A DNA stretch of 44,148 bases, taken from assembly GCA_009602725.1 (NCBI GenBank), contig WELB01000209.1, forward strand, positions 93,365 to 137,512, in the 5' to 3' direction. This document shows, piece after piece, positions 23,251 through 33,009 of the stretch; the stretch's first letter is position 1; every line of letters begins with the position of its first letter. The position numbers were made by a program, and so were the translations under genes. The notes beneath the pieces were generated by a model. It ran no database searches. It was not told the origin of the DNA and saw only the letters and a list, made by a program, of their open reading frames with translations. Source of the DNA: Spirogloea muscicola. Lineage: Eukaryota; Streptophyta; Zygnematophyceae; Spirogloeales; Spirogloeaceae.

Positions 23251-23329
23251 GCCGAAACTCGTCGTCGCATTGAGGATAGTGGCTGGAAAAGCCAGAAAAA
23301 GAATGGACAACGGACTTTTCCGCTTGCTG

Positions 23330-23540
23330 CTGTCTTAGCACTTAGCACTCCGGCTCCTTCAGACCTTGTCCATTCCTTTGGGCTGGCCTCTCTCAGCCAC
23401 CAGTCCATCTGGCCGCGCTTTCTTCTTTACATCTACATTCTTCTTTCACAGCCGCTCTTTTAATATCAGCAGCCGTTCCTCTCTTTTACGGCAATGGCTG
23501 TGAGAGGCCAGCCCAAAGGAATGTACAAGATCATCGACGG
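23330..23540. repeat. Type B tail followed by an inverted hairpin repeat
   Basis: 23330-23425 matches the type B tail seen after the LINE stop at 12249. 23445-23480 carries CACAGCCGCTCTTTTAATAT then CAGCAGCCG, the reverse complement of tail type E. 23490-23525 has the GGCTGTGAGAGGCCAGCCC hairpin in the opposite orientation. Confidence 0.6.
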
Positions 23541-23599
23541 ATGACAAGACTAGAGGCGAAGGGTTTGCGTGACGAGGGCCACTGCGTGTCCCCCCTTCG

Positions 23600-23682
23600 T
23601 CGCGACAGACGCGCTCCAACGTGGGACGTCCGGTATTCGGGCCTCAGTTAGCGTCCTCTACGTCCTGACTAGTGGTTACTGA
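23600..23682 (+). pseudogene. LINE C-terminal end, plus orientation
   Basis: Reads SVSVLYVLTSGY then TGA at 23680-23682, a degenerate family end. The following sequence GCAGGTGATGTACATCTGTC and GTGTGCTTGCC-type tail (23712-23770) is also found after the LINE stop at 34023. Confidence 0.5.
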
Positions 23683-23770
23683 CTTGTGGTTACTGAGCGA
23701 GTCAGCTTGCAGCAGGTGATGTACATCTGTCAATGTGCTTGCCTTCGGTCTTGGCCACTCAGGCCCTCCA

Positions 23771-24879
23771 TTACTCATTACACACTCCATTCCATTTGGG
23801 CAGGCCTCTCACAGCCATTGCCTTACGTCAAAACAGCTGTTTCTGCTCACACACTTTTTCTGGCTTTATTTGGCCTCCTGTTCATTCTATGCGCACCGTG
23901 CCCCTTCTCTGCTTCTCTTGCTCCTGCGGACCAAAGGATGCGGGTGCTTTTACTTCCAAAAGCGACCACGGGTCCCTGCACCTCAGCTTGGACGCTCTTT
24001 GCTCTTGACGACTGGTGCTGCTCTGACCCATCCTCTGAGCTGGCGCCTCGTTGCCCATCGTCATCTGCTTCTCTCATCCTCATAACATTCTCTCTGGCTG
24101 ACGCCACGGCCTCGTGGGCTGGAAAGACAGCTGGTAACGAGTGAGCGGGCCAGAGCAGCCCCATGATGTTACAATCCGACTGCAGTGTTTCCGGGCGTCC
24201 CATACATGACAGCGCCTAGGGATACTCAGATGCACCTGCTTTCACTCCACACTCTGTTATTACCGACCTTTCTTGCGTAGCCATGCGCCTGGAGTCGTGC
24301 TCCACTAGTCCTTACAGCTTCTTTGTTGGCTCCGCATGAGTCTGCTCGCTTGTGTGCGTCAACGCTCCTTGGCTGGCACCTCCTCGGCCAGCTGTGGTCA
24401 AGCAGAAGCTGGCAAGGCATCAATCCGCAGCCACATCCTGCTACTTGGCGTTACCAAGATCTATGGGGCGTAATGAATGTAGACGCCTGCTATGTGCTGT
24501 CAAGATCTCAATGACACTGCCACATGGTCCTCGCTCATGTTTTCTCACCTCAGCTAGCCCTTTGGCTGCGATGTTCGTTCTGGTACTGATAACATGGTTG
24601 TCTGATTTGTCATGACTAGCAAGCTGCATCATGCGCATCGGCTGGCGACCTGAACGAGCAGCAGCCTGGCAGGCTTGTTATCATTAAGAGTACTAGGACG
24701 TGGTTATGAAGAAATAATGTCGAGAACGCCCTTATCCTTTCACACCTAATGCTAGACCAAGCGCCTGCTACCAAGCAGTATAGTGGTGTGTGGATACTAA
24801 GTGCCTATAGCAATAATTAGTGGCAGTCAAGCCTCAACGAAATAACTTAAACTGTAGTGGGATCCACTTGATGCCCAGA
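23771..24879. other. Repeat-flanked interval without a recognised gene
   Basis: The first 180 bases carry another GGCAGGCCTCTCACAGCC hairpin and a decayed GCGCAC block (about 23885). From about 24140 to 24879 there is nothing recognisable: short uncoordinated frames, no domain motif, no RNA gene by eye. The last part is probably the 3' flank of the GH16 gene. Confidence 0.4.
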
Positions 24880-26770
24880 TCAACCAACAGTGATTCTCTG
24901 ATAGCTCGCAACATACGGCGAACTAGCCCAGGTTGTTATTCCTGCCCACGTGCCATTATTGATGCTGGAGGCGTCCCAGACGCTGAAGTATAGATAGACA
25001 CTCTTTGAAGGAAGGGCTTGGCCATTTGAAACGCCAACTTCATGAACAGAATCGCCATCAATTGACCAACTGCCACAGCATAGCAAGCGCGGCGTTCTAT
25101 TGCTGATATCCTCAACGCGAGACTTAGGTCAAGCATCATGGGGCAGGACATATACTTGGCGCACAGGTTGAACAAGGCAAAGAGTCAGCCATAATGCAGG
25201 CCAAGTGTTCAAGTTAAATAATGCAAGCGCTGAGAGTTAGCTGAGCCTCTAAGCAGCTAGTGCAAAATCGACTGTAAGACTCACATGATCTTGTTGCTTT
25301 GGTACGAGATGGCATAACTATGGAAGTCCTCACTGGTGTCAAAGTCAAGGTCAATCATTGTCTCGTGACCCCCTTCTCCTGTTAATGGGAGGCACAGAAT
25401 GGCAATAATCAACAAACCACTCTGAGCTGATTTGCAGTATTCTGGACATGCAGGGCCTCAGCACCAGACATGCAGTGCTGGACAAGCAGGTCCAGGGTTA
25501 ATAATGTAGGTCAGTTGCACTGACGATCATGCAACCTGCGGACAATTAGACTGGAGAAGGACCTGTTTAGGAAAAGTTGAAGCTAAGGTTGAGCCTCTTA
25601 AATCGGAAGTACCTGACACATAGTAGTTGACCTGAACCTGGACGACAGTGTGGCAAAGTAGAGATCATTTTTAAGCATTGACGAGCATACACAATATTTG
25701 CAGACATGGACATGCCAAATCTGGCCTGTCGCTAGAGACATCGGGCAGGACACCACGTGACACCACAAAATCTCAAGAGGCAACACAACGGGAGAGCACA
25801 TCCAGGAACCATTTGCTCGACATAGAGCAATGCTGGGATTACACTGCAGAAACCCAGTGAGAGCAATCTGATACGGCACAGCATATGCACACGGCAATTG
25901 CGCAGCTGAGACACTTGCGCAGGACCCAACAGAGCCCAATTCTTGTTGCAACAGAAGGTGCCCCAGCCGTTGCTCACCTTATTTCGCTGGTTCCCAAGAA
26001 ACTCAAAGTCTATCTCGTCCTGATTTTTGGAGCCTTCAAGGCTTGAAAGATAGAACGTTGTGACCACGCCATTCGTCTGACCCGATGGAGTCTGCAGGTG
26101 AGAGGAGGCAACTCTCTGGATCAGCTGGACTAGTAAGCACTTATCTGCTCCTCGACACCATCTTGCCAGCTCTCATTTGATTTGACTGCTTCAGCACTGA
26201 AGACTAACATGGGCCAGTCGAGGCAGTGCTTCTGCATAGTATTGTAAACAGGCAGCTGCAAGCTACGTGCCTAGATTTAGGGAAGCCACCTGTCTACACA
26301 CGTACCTTCACTTGACCAGTCCAAGTCACGCCTGGTCCGTACTGGAATCAGGAAGCAGAGTGTTGTTATCAGACTGACCACCTCTTGGTCGTATGTGAAA
26401 GCGAGGATTGTCGCTCAAGCTATATGTGCCCACATCACACAACAGAAGTATGACCCCTGCTGCTTGATCGTCTCACCTGGTTGTACGACCGTGCTCTCCC
26501 TGCTGTAGTTGTTGCAAGGAAAAGCAAGTGCGGTTAGCATTCCGGCACCAACTCTCAAGCAAGTTGTCTCATAATGCCCAACTCAAAAGGGCCCAAGTGA
26601 TGACTTGGGTGACCAGTACTTGCTGCGACTTCCGCTGGTCTTACGTCCTAAGACAGTCTCACAGAGAGGCTATTACTCGCATCCACCTGCCAGCTGGCTT
26701 GACAACTTACTTCCTTCTTCGTCCATGCTGATAGTGATTGGGTCCGAAAGATTCACATCGGATTCTTCAC
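24880..26770 (-). CDS. Glycoside hydrolase family 16 (beta-glucanase / transglycosylase type)
   Basis: Secreted or wall-located enzyme that cleaves or transfers beta-glucan-type polysaccharides. The diagnostic active site [10 protein letters not shown] lies at about 25985-26015 on an exon starting [20 protein letters not shown]; the two glutamates are the nucleophile and acid/base of the ExDxE motif. The preceding exon reads [12 protein letters not shown] (about 26305-26340). Downstream exons read VQVNYYVS (about 25605-25630), [20 protein letters not shown] and [12 protein letters not shown] (about 25285-25380), then [20 protein letters not shown] (about 25010-25075) and [20 protein letters not shown] to the stop at 24880-24882. 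The spacing fits the CRH/XTH-like branch. The N-terminal exons are uncertain: [15 protein letters not shown] (about 26720-26765) and [11 protein letters not shown] (about 26665-26700) fit the fold, but the join to the next exon does not keep frame with standard splice sites. No signal peptide could be fixed. Confidence 0.78.
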
Positions 26771-26919
26771 CTGCAGGTGTTCAAAGCCGGGTCTTTAGCA
26801 CGCAGGCGTGCTTGTCGCCACATTACATGGCAACAGGTTGTCAACTGCAAATTGACGGACCTCAGAAAGACCGGGCCAATGTGCGATCAACGACCTGCGT
26901 CATAGACGATCGGAGGCTC

Positions 26920-27138
26920 CACCGTCGTGCTGCAGAGCAGGCGCCGCGGCAAGGCTGCCAGCAGTTGGATTCCGCCCTGCAGGCCCTGGCTCCAAGCTGG
27001 GGCGGCATGGGCGCCCCCGGGCGGCACAGCCACGAGCGCAGCCGCCACGNTGCTCGAGCACGTCCGTGAGCTTGCTCTCCGCCAGGTCGTACACCTGGGC
27101 ACACGCGCGCTCACCAGGCGGCTGCGGCCTGATCTGGA

Positions 27139-27176
<38 letters not shown>

Positions 27177-27230
27177 GGCTATGGCGAGCGAGGCGGCGCT
27201 GGTCGGAGCTCAAGGCGGCGCTCTGAGCTA
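26920..27230. promoter_or_regulatory. CpG-rich region with (GGC)n run, probable first exon of the GH16 gene
   Basis: CG-dense DNA with a (GGC)n run at 27137-27175 and an ambiguous base at 27050. By position it should be the GH16 promoter/first exon. A minus-strand frame reads VYDLAESKLTDVLE (about 27050-27095), which looks coding but is not typical of GH16, so it could belong to another, unidentified gene. No decision is possible from sequence alone. Confidence 0.35.
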
Positions 27231-27529
27231 AGAGTGGGGATTATATGCAGCGCTGCTGCGGCCTGGCCTGCAGTTGGGCAAGGGGGCCCAGCCTGCAGTT
27301 GGGCAGCCTTTGGGGGGGGGTGGTGTGCCACGTGGCGCGACCCTGGCGCTGCGCGCGCGGATGGACACGGCCGAGTTCATCCGGGCCGCTTCCCGCGCGG
27401 CGCGCTGATTGGCGGATCGGCCGGCGGCCTGCGCGCCCGCCGATGTCGGCGATCCCGGGGTCCCATCCGACGGCTCTCATTGGCGCGCCCGGCGCTCCGG
27501 TGGGCGGCACGAGCTTTGCCCAGAGAGAC

Positions 27530-27580
27530 TAGGCGCGCGGTGCTCATGAAATGAAAGGGTGGCCAATCCAAAATACGTTG
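27530..27580. repeat. GCGCAT block
   Basis: GGCGCGCGGTGCTCATGAAA then TGAAAGGGTGGCCAATCC, followed by TTGTTCAGGCA. Matching blocks with the same continuation are at 31797-31865 and 33015-33080. The upstream part 27240-27530 is GC-rich and has no recognised gene. Confidence 0.65.
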
Positions 27581-27732
27581 TTCAGGCAAAAGCAAAGCTA
27601 ATGCCGGGCCTACCTGAAACGAAGCCCTATGCTAGTCTCGTGGCTCGTGTCTAGCTGTGTGGTTTTAGGCGCCTTCTGGCTCGTTGGACTCTGTCTAGTC
27701 TTTCTGGGCTGGCCCTTCCCAGCCCCTACGTT

Positions 27733-27840
27733 CTAATCTAGGTTGGCTAAGGTAAGAGTGTGACGTTGGTACCCACAGGTGAGCACATGCCAATCCGACA
27801 GGCTAATTTGGAAGCCGGAGCGCCGCCATGGAAGGAGTGC
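27733..27840 (-). pseudogene. LINE C-terminal tail fragment
   Basis: The minus strand reads RSGFQISLSDWHVLTCGY; the usual stop after Y is lost and the frame continues to 27733. GGCTGGCCCTTCCCAGCC (27704-27721) lies just beyond. 27841-28270 shows no further recognisable feature. Confidence 0.6.
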
Positions 27841-28273
27841 CCTGACCAAGAGCGCGCCCAGCACGCTGATGAATAGCCAGACCTTGCAAGCACTGCCAGC
27901 TCTGCGAGAGCAGCATACTGTCACATGCAACTATCGCCTGCTAGTGTGCCCAAAGCTGCCCAACGACTGCGATGACCGGGGAGGTAAGGTGGTCGCGGCC
28001 TGCCGCTACGGCTCCCGCGGCTCGGACATCGACTTGACGCCTTAGCCGTGCTTTATATTTGTGGCAGGTCGCTCGTTGCTCGTTGCAAGCCTCCGCAAAC
28101 CACGGCATCGATCGCGAACCCTTGAGCCACGGGTGGACCCAGCTCCAGCTTATGAGAATATCCCGCTACAGAGTGGTCTGGTCTGGGGGCCAAGTATGCG
28201 CGCGAACAGGTGCCATGGGCATCGCGCTTGGGCTGTGGTGAGAAGGACAGAAGATAGATTCTCTCCTTCTCAC

Positions 28274-28327
28274 ATAAACCCTGACCCTGAACTCTAAGCC
28301 CCTTAACCTTAAACCCTAACCCTAAAC
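28274..28327. repeat. Degenerate interstitial telomere-type tract
   Basis: About eight imperfect units around CCCTAAA (for example TTAAACCCTAACCCTAAACG at its right end, with CCCTGACCCTGA variants to the left). The left units are more decayed than the right. Confidence 0.7.
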
Positions 28328-28574
28328 GAAGCGCTTCCAAAGTGAAGTAGCGAAATAGTGAGTACCCATTCTTAGGAGCCACTTGGGTAGCGCTGCAATT
28401 CAGCAATTGTCCGGCCCCACGGACTCACTCCATCCTCTACTGAGCTGGGAATTTACAGTCAGCGCCCTTATATGAGCAAAGTTATCCGTGCCTTCCAAGG
28501 GGCTGATAGCTCCCCACCACACTCAGCAAGCCAGCTGACAGATGCTCCTGCAGGTTCGTAGACGAGCCACCTTC

Positions 28575-28618
28575 TGCAACAGGTGCTCGGCCTTCCTGCA
28601 ACAGGTGCTCGGCCCTTC
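28575..28618. repeat. 22-bp tandem duplication
   Basis: CTGCAACAGGTGCTCGGCC appears twice in direct succession, separated by 3 bases, within decayed LINE sequence. Confidence 0.7.
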
Positions 28619-28745
28619 AATAAAAGGATGAAGCGATGAAGCATAGTACATCGTCTAGCGACAGCCAGTAGTGCCAGGGGGGATACAATCGCCCAGAAGA
28701 TTCCGGAGGCAGCAGCCAAGGCGCGGCCTGTGCGCAAGTGGACGG
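28590..28745 (-). pseudogene. LINE C-terminal tail fragment, degenerate
   Basis: The minus strand reads RTGRALAAASGIFWAIVSPL, matching the GRALAAASG segment of 5505-6059. The terminal SDLxLLTRxY is no longer readable. 28746-29360 has no recognised feature. Confidence 0.5.
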
Positions 28746-29374
28746 CAATTTGAAAGATTGAAGTTAGCTCTCACAGCCATCGAAGCCTTGGGAAGAATCT
28801 TCGTCTTCCAAAGGGAGCGGGGGCTGTTATAAGTTAGCCAGCTCCAAAAAGAGAAAGAGAAAGCCTCTTCCAGTCTGCCAGAGGGCGAGGCTGTGATTGG
28901 ATTGGCCAACCCAGAGACAACATTTGACAAAGTTTGAGTGGGCCAAAAGCACATACCGACTCAATTGCCACTAGGTGTTGTGAAATTGAGTGGAGTGAAT
29001 ATGATAGAGAGAAGACGCTGTCACGAGATATCCCGTCGATGGCTCATTGATGTCGATCTGACAATGCATGTGAGGTGGATGTACACGTTAGATATCTGAG
29101 GCACAGTCACCTCTCCCATATAACGTGAAACAGAATTTGTAGTTTTAGTACCTTCAGCTCAGCTCCGGTCGAGTAATTGTAGATATGCCTTTGGAACCGT
29201 CGATTTCGTATCATCAGGCCAACCCATCCTACCATCTCAACCACTCAAACACCGTGCGTGTCTACCGCTGGGCCGTGGATTTGGCATCTCCGAGGGGCAG
29301 CGAAATTCTACCGCCCGAAACCGCTCAAAAAGCCCGAAGAGAAGCCGAAAAGCCCTTAAAGAGGGGCCCGCCCA

Positions 29375-29580
29375 GTGGGGATAGGGGCTGGAAAAGCCAG
29401 CCCAAAAAAAGGTGAACAGCCCGCTCCGATGGGGATGACCCACCTTGATGAGCGAAGGCGGGTACCGGCCAGGCTAGCGGCGGGTAAAGGTGAAAGGGTG
29501 AGGGCATACGTTGTCCATTCTTTTCGGGCTGGCTTCTCACAGCCCTTGCCCCCATTGGGAGAGCCACTTCCTTCCTGGGC
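29375..29580. repeat. Hairpin repeats (foldback-arm fragments)
   Basis: 29382-29405 carries GGGGCTGGAAAAGCCAGCCC. 29518-29575 carries TTTTCGGGCTGGCTTCTCAC then AGCCCTTGCCCCCATTGGGA, the same sequence as the left arm of the 5253-5486 foldback. Confidence 0.65.
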
Positions 29581-29604
29581 ATAGCAATCCCAGACTACGC
29601 TGGC

Positions 29605-29940
29605 CTTAGCACTCCCGGCTCCTTCGGACCTTGTCCATTCCTGTGGGCTGGCCTCTCCCAGCCACCAGTTAATCTGGCCGCGCTTGCTTTTTTTATACTC
29701 CAACCTTAGTCCCCAAGGACTGAGACAGCAGCAAGCGAACTCTCAGTAACTCTAGTCAGTAGATGCAAATCTGAAAAGCAGGCGGAAAGACGTCGCCCTG
29801 ACGGAAGCCGGAGGCCGCCGCCAGAGCGCGGCCTAGGAGGGCAGGGCGGAATAAAGCAAGCGCGGCCAGAACAACTGGTGGCTGGGAGAGGCCAGCCCAA
29901 AGGAACGGACAAGGTCTGAAGGAGCCGGAGTGCCAAGGAC
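29605..29940. repeat. Inverted pair of type B tails
   Basis: 29605-29695 (CTCCTTCGGACCTTGTCCAT, hairpin, AATCTGGCCGCGCTTGC) faces 29850-29940, its reverse complement (AAGCGCGGCCAGAACAACTG, hairpin, GACAAGGTCTGAAGGAGCC). A LINE end lies between them on the minus strand: SDLHLLTR at about 29755-29785, with a frameshift at the final residues. Confidence 0.7.
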
Positions 29941-30015
29941 TGAGACAGCAGCAAGCGGACTCTTAGTAACCTCTAGTCAGAAGATGCAAATCTGAATAGC
30001 TAGCAGGCGGAAATA
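29930..30015 (-). pseudogene. LINE C-terminal end, duplicated unit
   Basis: The minus strand reads SDLHLLTRGY then TAA (29963-29995). The surrounding 80 bases repeat 29705-29790 in the same orientation (AAGGACTGAGACAGCAGCAA and AGATGCAAATCTGAA), a direct repeat with a period of about 230 bases. 30016-30170 shows nothing further. Confidence 0.65.
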
Positions 30016-30177
30016 GCGGTCTCAGGCTACACTAGCCTTGGAATCGAGGGTAGAGGGGGTGCCAAAAGGGCCATAGAGGGCCTGCTCCAAGGGAAACAAT
30101 ACCATTCGTTCCGACCGAGGTTAAGCGAGCGAAGGGCTGGGACCGAGTGGTTTAGCTCGGTCAAGCCTCTTTTTTTT

Positions 30178-30292
30178 AGCCGACTTGCCGCTGCCGCCGC
30201 CGCCGCCGTTGCTGCTGTCGTCGTTGCTGCCATTGTCGCTGCCGTCGCCGCCGCCGCTGCTGTCGTCGCTGTCTCCGCCACCACCACCGCTG
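30178..30292. repeat. Low-complexity trinucleotide tract (GCC/GCT/GTC)
   Basis: Imperfect triplet repeat of GCC, GCT and GTC units that gives Ala/Thr- or Leu/Pro-rich frames in different registers. No gene is inferred. Confidence 0.75.
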
Positions 30293-30439
30293 AATAACCA
30301 GCGGACATCGAGTGAGCGTTCCGGACGTGCCAGGAAGGCACGGGCTGGCGCGCTAGGTCATCTGCTTGAGGAGCCTTCTACCGACGAACTCCCATTGACC
30401 GGTACGTCAACCGGCACATTGGCAAGGCACGCTTGCTCT

Positions 30440-30905
30440 TGCATCACCTAATCTCCAACATAGTCTCGAAAGCCATTGTATCAAGTGCTTCTATCTTGCA
30501 AGCGTCAATACTGACAGAAGACCCTATACTTGGGCGCGAAACTGGTTACTGTCCGAAGTTCCTATACTTTGGCGTTTAAGAATTCCGTTACAACTCAAAA
30601 ATTGATACTGTCACTGTTACTGCTATTGTGACGGTTACTGAATACGAGTTCCGGATCTGGTCCTTACATGTCTGTCGCTCGCTTGGTGTTTCCGTCGCCT
30701 ATACTTTTAACTGGAAATCATCCATCACAAGCCCCAATGACCTTCTCATTTCGATACTGCACTATCTATCTCCTCTCAAACCAAGTAATGTCCAATTTTC
30801 TCGTCTTCTATTTCCTTTCACCATGTTTGGCGTTGCCAGTCATGTCGACTCTACCTTGTCACCTGAACTGTACACAATTTTGTCCTATCGACGATAACTA
30901 GCAAC
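30440..30905. other. Compositionally distinct, pyrimidine-rich interval
   Basis: A/T- and pyrimidine-richer than both flanks, with none of the surrounding repeat families. The longest frame (30628-30897, plus, 89 residues) has no recognisable domain. It contains short direct repeats (CTATACTTGGGCG / CTATACTTTGGCG). Confidence 0.4.
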
Positions 30906-30939
30906 CGACATCAGGTGGCACGACAACGCTTCCAGTAGA

Positions 30940-31142
30940 GGGCGGTGGCTGTGAGAAGAAGTGGCTCTTCCAAAGGGGGCAAGGGCTGTGAGAGGCCAGC
31001 CCAAGGAAATACATTAAACAGAGTTCGAAGGGGCCAGAGAAAGGGCTGAAGCACCCAGGTAATCAAGTAGCCACGAAGAGAAGGAAGTGCTCGCCCATAG
31101 AGCAGAGGGGCTAGCAAAGCCAGCCCAAAAAAGAATAGACAA
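30940..31142. repeat. Hairpin repeats downstream of a LINE tail
   Basis: 30983-31010 GGCAAGGGCTGTGAGAGGCC then AGCCC, and 31088-31142 the block also found at 16505-16557. These lie just downstream, in minus orientation, of the LINE stop at 31218 and are probably its 3' tail or an insertion in it. Confidence 0.6.
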
Positions 31143-31217
31143 TGTCCACAGCCAAAGAAAGAGGAGCCGGAAAAAGGACTACACCACTGCAAACACATAG
31201 ACGATGCAGAGGGAAGC

Positions 31218-31430
31218 TCAGTACCCACGAGTGAGCAACATCAGGTCTGAGTAGCTCGCTGCAGGGAAAGAGGCACTCCGCCTAGACCCAGAGGCGGCGG
31301 CCATAGCACGGCCTGCTCGCGTGTGGACGGCGTGGGCAATGGAGCGTTGAAGCGATACCGCCAAGCGCATGCGGAAGACTTGGGCGAGCGAACCGGCGGC
31401 GTTGAAGCCGGGCAGCGCCCCTGGCAGACC
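31218..31430 (-). pseudogene. LINE C-terminal tail fragment, well preserved
   Basis: The minus strand reads FNAAGSLAQVFRMRLAVSLQ, RSIAHAVHTRAGRAMAAASG and SFPAASYSDLMLLTRGY, with the stop at 31218-31220. About 65 residues align without gaps to the end of 5505-6059. Upstream of about 31430 the frame continues with unrelated low-complexity residues, so the 5' truncation point is there. Confidence 0.75.
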
Positions 31431-31796
31431 CAGCCGCCGGGAAGAGAGGACGCAGACGCACACACGCTCCATGTACAGGAGCAGATGATGACAACAGTGT
31501 GCAGGTGGCTGCCGCATGTGACAAAGTGGGTGGGACCGTCTTGCCCTGGCTCGGGACGTCGGCCCGCACCTACGAAGAAGAAGAAAGAACACGCATCTTG
31601 ACGTCAAGCCCGCGTAGGAAGCGTGCCGCCTTCATCAGCCGCGGCCCGGCTCCTTTCCAACGGTGGGCCGCTTGGCCGAGCAACCGTCAAGCGCCTGTCA
31701 GTTGCGCGCCGGGCGGTGTGAACGTGTGGTACCCACCTTCTCGCGGACAGTCCCCGCTACGGGGCCGGTGAGACGGCCGTACACATCCAGAAGAAG

Positions 31797-31960
31797 TAAG
31801 GCGCGCGAAGCGCATTAAAGAAAAGGAAGGCCAATTCAAGCCAATACATTGTTCAGGCAGAGTCTAGTGCAAACTTAACAAGGCTACATAATATGGAGAC
31901 CTATACTGAGGTGCCTAAGGTAACTGGGTGACATTGGTACCCACAGGTGAGCAGAAGGAG
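31797..31960 (-). repeat. LINE-associated 3' tail, type A
   Basis: In plus order: GCGCGCGAAGCGCATTAAAG, AAGGCCAATTCAAGCC, TTGTTCAGGCAGAGTCTAGT, GTGCCTAAGG, then GGTACCCACAGGTGAGCA, a LINE end in reverse. The same order is found at 33010-33190. Read on the minus strand this is the LINE end followed by its tail. 31440-31796 is GC-rich without a recognised gene. Confidence 0.65.
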
Positions 31961-32084
31961 GAAGACGCGTCCAGGAGGGCGGTGGCTGGGAGCCTACTCG
32001 CACCTTGTCCATCTCTTTGGGCTGGCCTTCCACAGCCACATCTCCACCGACAGCCATCGCCCCGCTTCGGAATAAGATTTTGTG

Positions 32085-32145
32085 TGTTTGAAACAATCGG
32101 AGGCCGAAATGGCCAAGTACAAAGGCAAAGCACATCAAATGACGT
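32085..32145. repeat. GGCCAAGTACAAAGGCAAGC repeat
   Basis: Copy of the repeat at 23030-23100 (TTTGAAACAATCGGAGGCC, GAAATGGCCAAGTACAAAGG). A GGCTGGCCTTCCACAGCC hairpin lies at about 32019-32037. Confidence 0.65.
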
Positions 32146-32160
32146 AGCAGCTAGCATCTA

Positions 32161-32210
32161 GCAGCTACTGGAGCTGCTAGAGAAGTAGGGCAGCAGCAGT
32201 CGCAGGCAAA
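32161..32210. repeat. Isolated minisatellite unit
   Basis: CTGGAGCTGCTAGAGAAGTA then GGGCAGCAGCAGTCGCAGG matches the core of the 32460-33000 array but is separated from it by 250 bases of foldback and LINE-tail sequence. Confidence 0.65.
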
Positions 32211-32460
32211 GAAGTGGCACTCCCAATGGGGGCAAGTGCCGTGAAAAGCCAGCCCGAAAGGAATTGACAAAGGTTCGAGACCCTAAACCCTATACCCTAA
32301 TAAGCGCTAAGCAGCTGCGAAGGGGCCAAATGACGGAGGGGCCTAATAAGCGCTAAGCAGCTGCGAAGGGGCCCGAAGATGCTATGTCAGAACGGGGGAG
32401 GATGGACCACTCAGTGCTTACGAGTGAGTGAGGAGCCTCAAATCCAACAGAGTAGGCGAA
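32211..32460 (-). repeat. Foldback arm, telomere-like tract and LINE end inserted in the minisatellite
   Basis: Contains the foldback-arm sequence (32220-32275), a short telomere-type tract ACCCTAAACCCTATACCCTAA (about 32280-32300), a 29-bp tandem duplication around AATAAGCGCTAAGCAGCTGC (32299-32370), GATGCTATGTCAGAACGG (about 32378), and a minus-strand LINE end LLDLRLLTHS before a stop (about 32415-32450). Confidence 0.6.
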
Positions 32461-33000
32461 GGTATGGGGGGGAATGGAGGGCCGGCAGAGCCCCTGGGGG
32501 CCTTCCCTGCATCCGCTTCTGGAGCTGCTAGAGGAGTGAGGCAGTAGCAGTGGCAGGAGGAATGGAGAGGGGGGGGAAAGAGGGCCGACGGAAGTGCCGA
32601 TTGGGGCGTTGCCGACCTGTCCTGCTGGAGCTGCTATAGGAGGAGTGGGGCAGCAGCAGTGGCAGGAGGAATGGCATGGGGAGAAGGACGGCCGGAAGTT
32701 CTGATGAGGGCCTTGTCTACCTGGCCTACGTCCGTTGCAGGAGCTGCTAGAGGAGTGGAGCCGCAGCAGTGGCAGGAGGGAGGGCGGGGATGGGAAGGAA
32801 GACCGGAAGTGCCGATGAGGGCCTTGTCGACCTGTCCTGCGTCTGCTTCTGGAGCTGCTAGAGGAGTGGGGCAGCAGCAGTAGCAGGAGGGATGGCGGTG
32901 GGGGGAAAGAGGGCTGGCAGTGTCGATGGGGGCTTTATCGACCTGTCATGCGTCCGCTGCTGGAGCTGCTAGAGGAGTGAGGCAGCAGCAGTGAAAAGGG
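32460..33000. repeat. Minisatellite array, about 110-bp unit, five copies
   Basis: The core CTGGAGCTGCTAGAGGAGTG, with GCAGCAGCAGTGGCAGGAGG shortly after, recurs near 32517, 32628, 32736, 32846 and 32958. Each core is followed by a G-rich stretch, a GAAGTGCCGATG-like segment and CCTTGTCGACCTGTCCTGCG. Open frames cross it but the units carry indels. It is a tandem repeat rather than a CRISPR array or coding repeat. Confidence 0.85.
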
Positions 33001-33009
33001 GCGCGGTGC

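Noticed and set aside
26887-27213. Ala-run frame that could look like a signal peptide for GH16
   Set aside because: The Ala run is a (GGC)n tract, the frame has an ambiguous base, and it does not join to the GH16 exons.
30628-30897. Plus-strand frame of 89 residues in the AT-richer patch
   Set aside because: No recognisable motif, length expected by chance in that composition, no splice partners seen.
32460-33000. CRISPR-like regular repeats
   Set aside because: Units are about 110 bases with indels and no unique spacers, in a eukaryotic context; it is a minisatellite.
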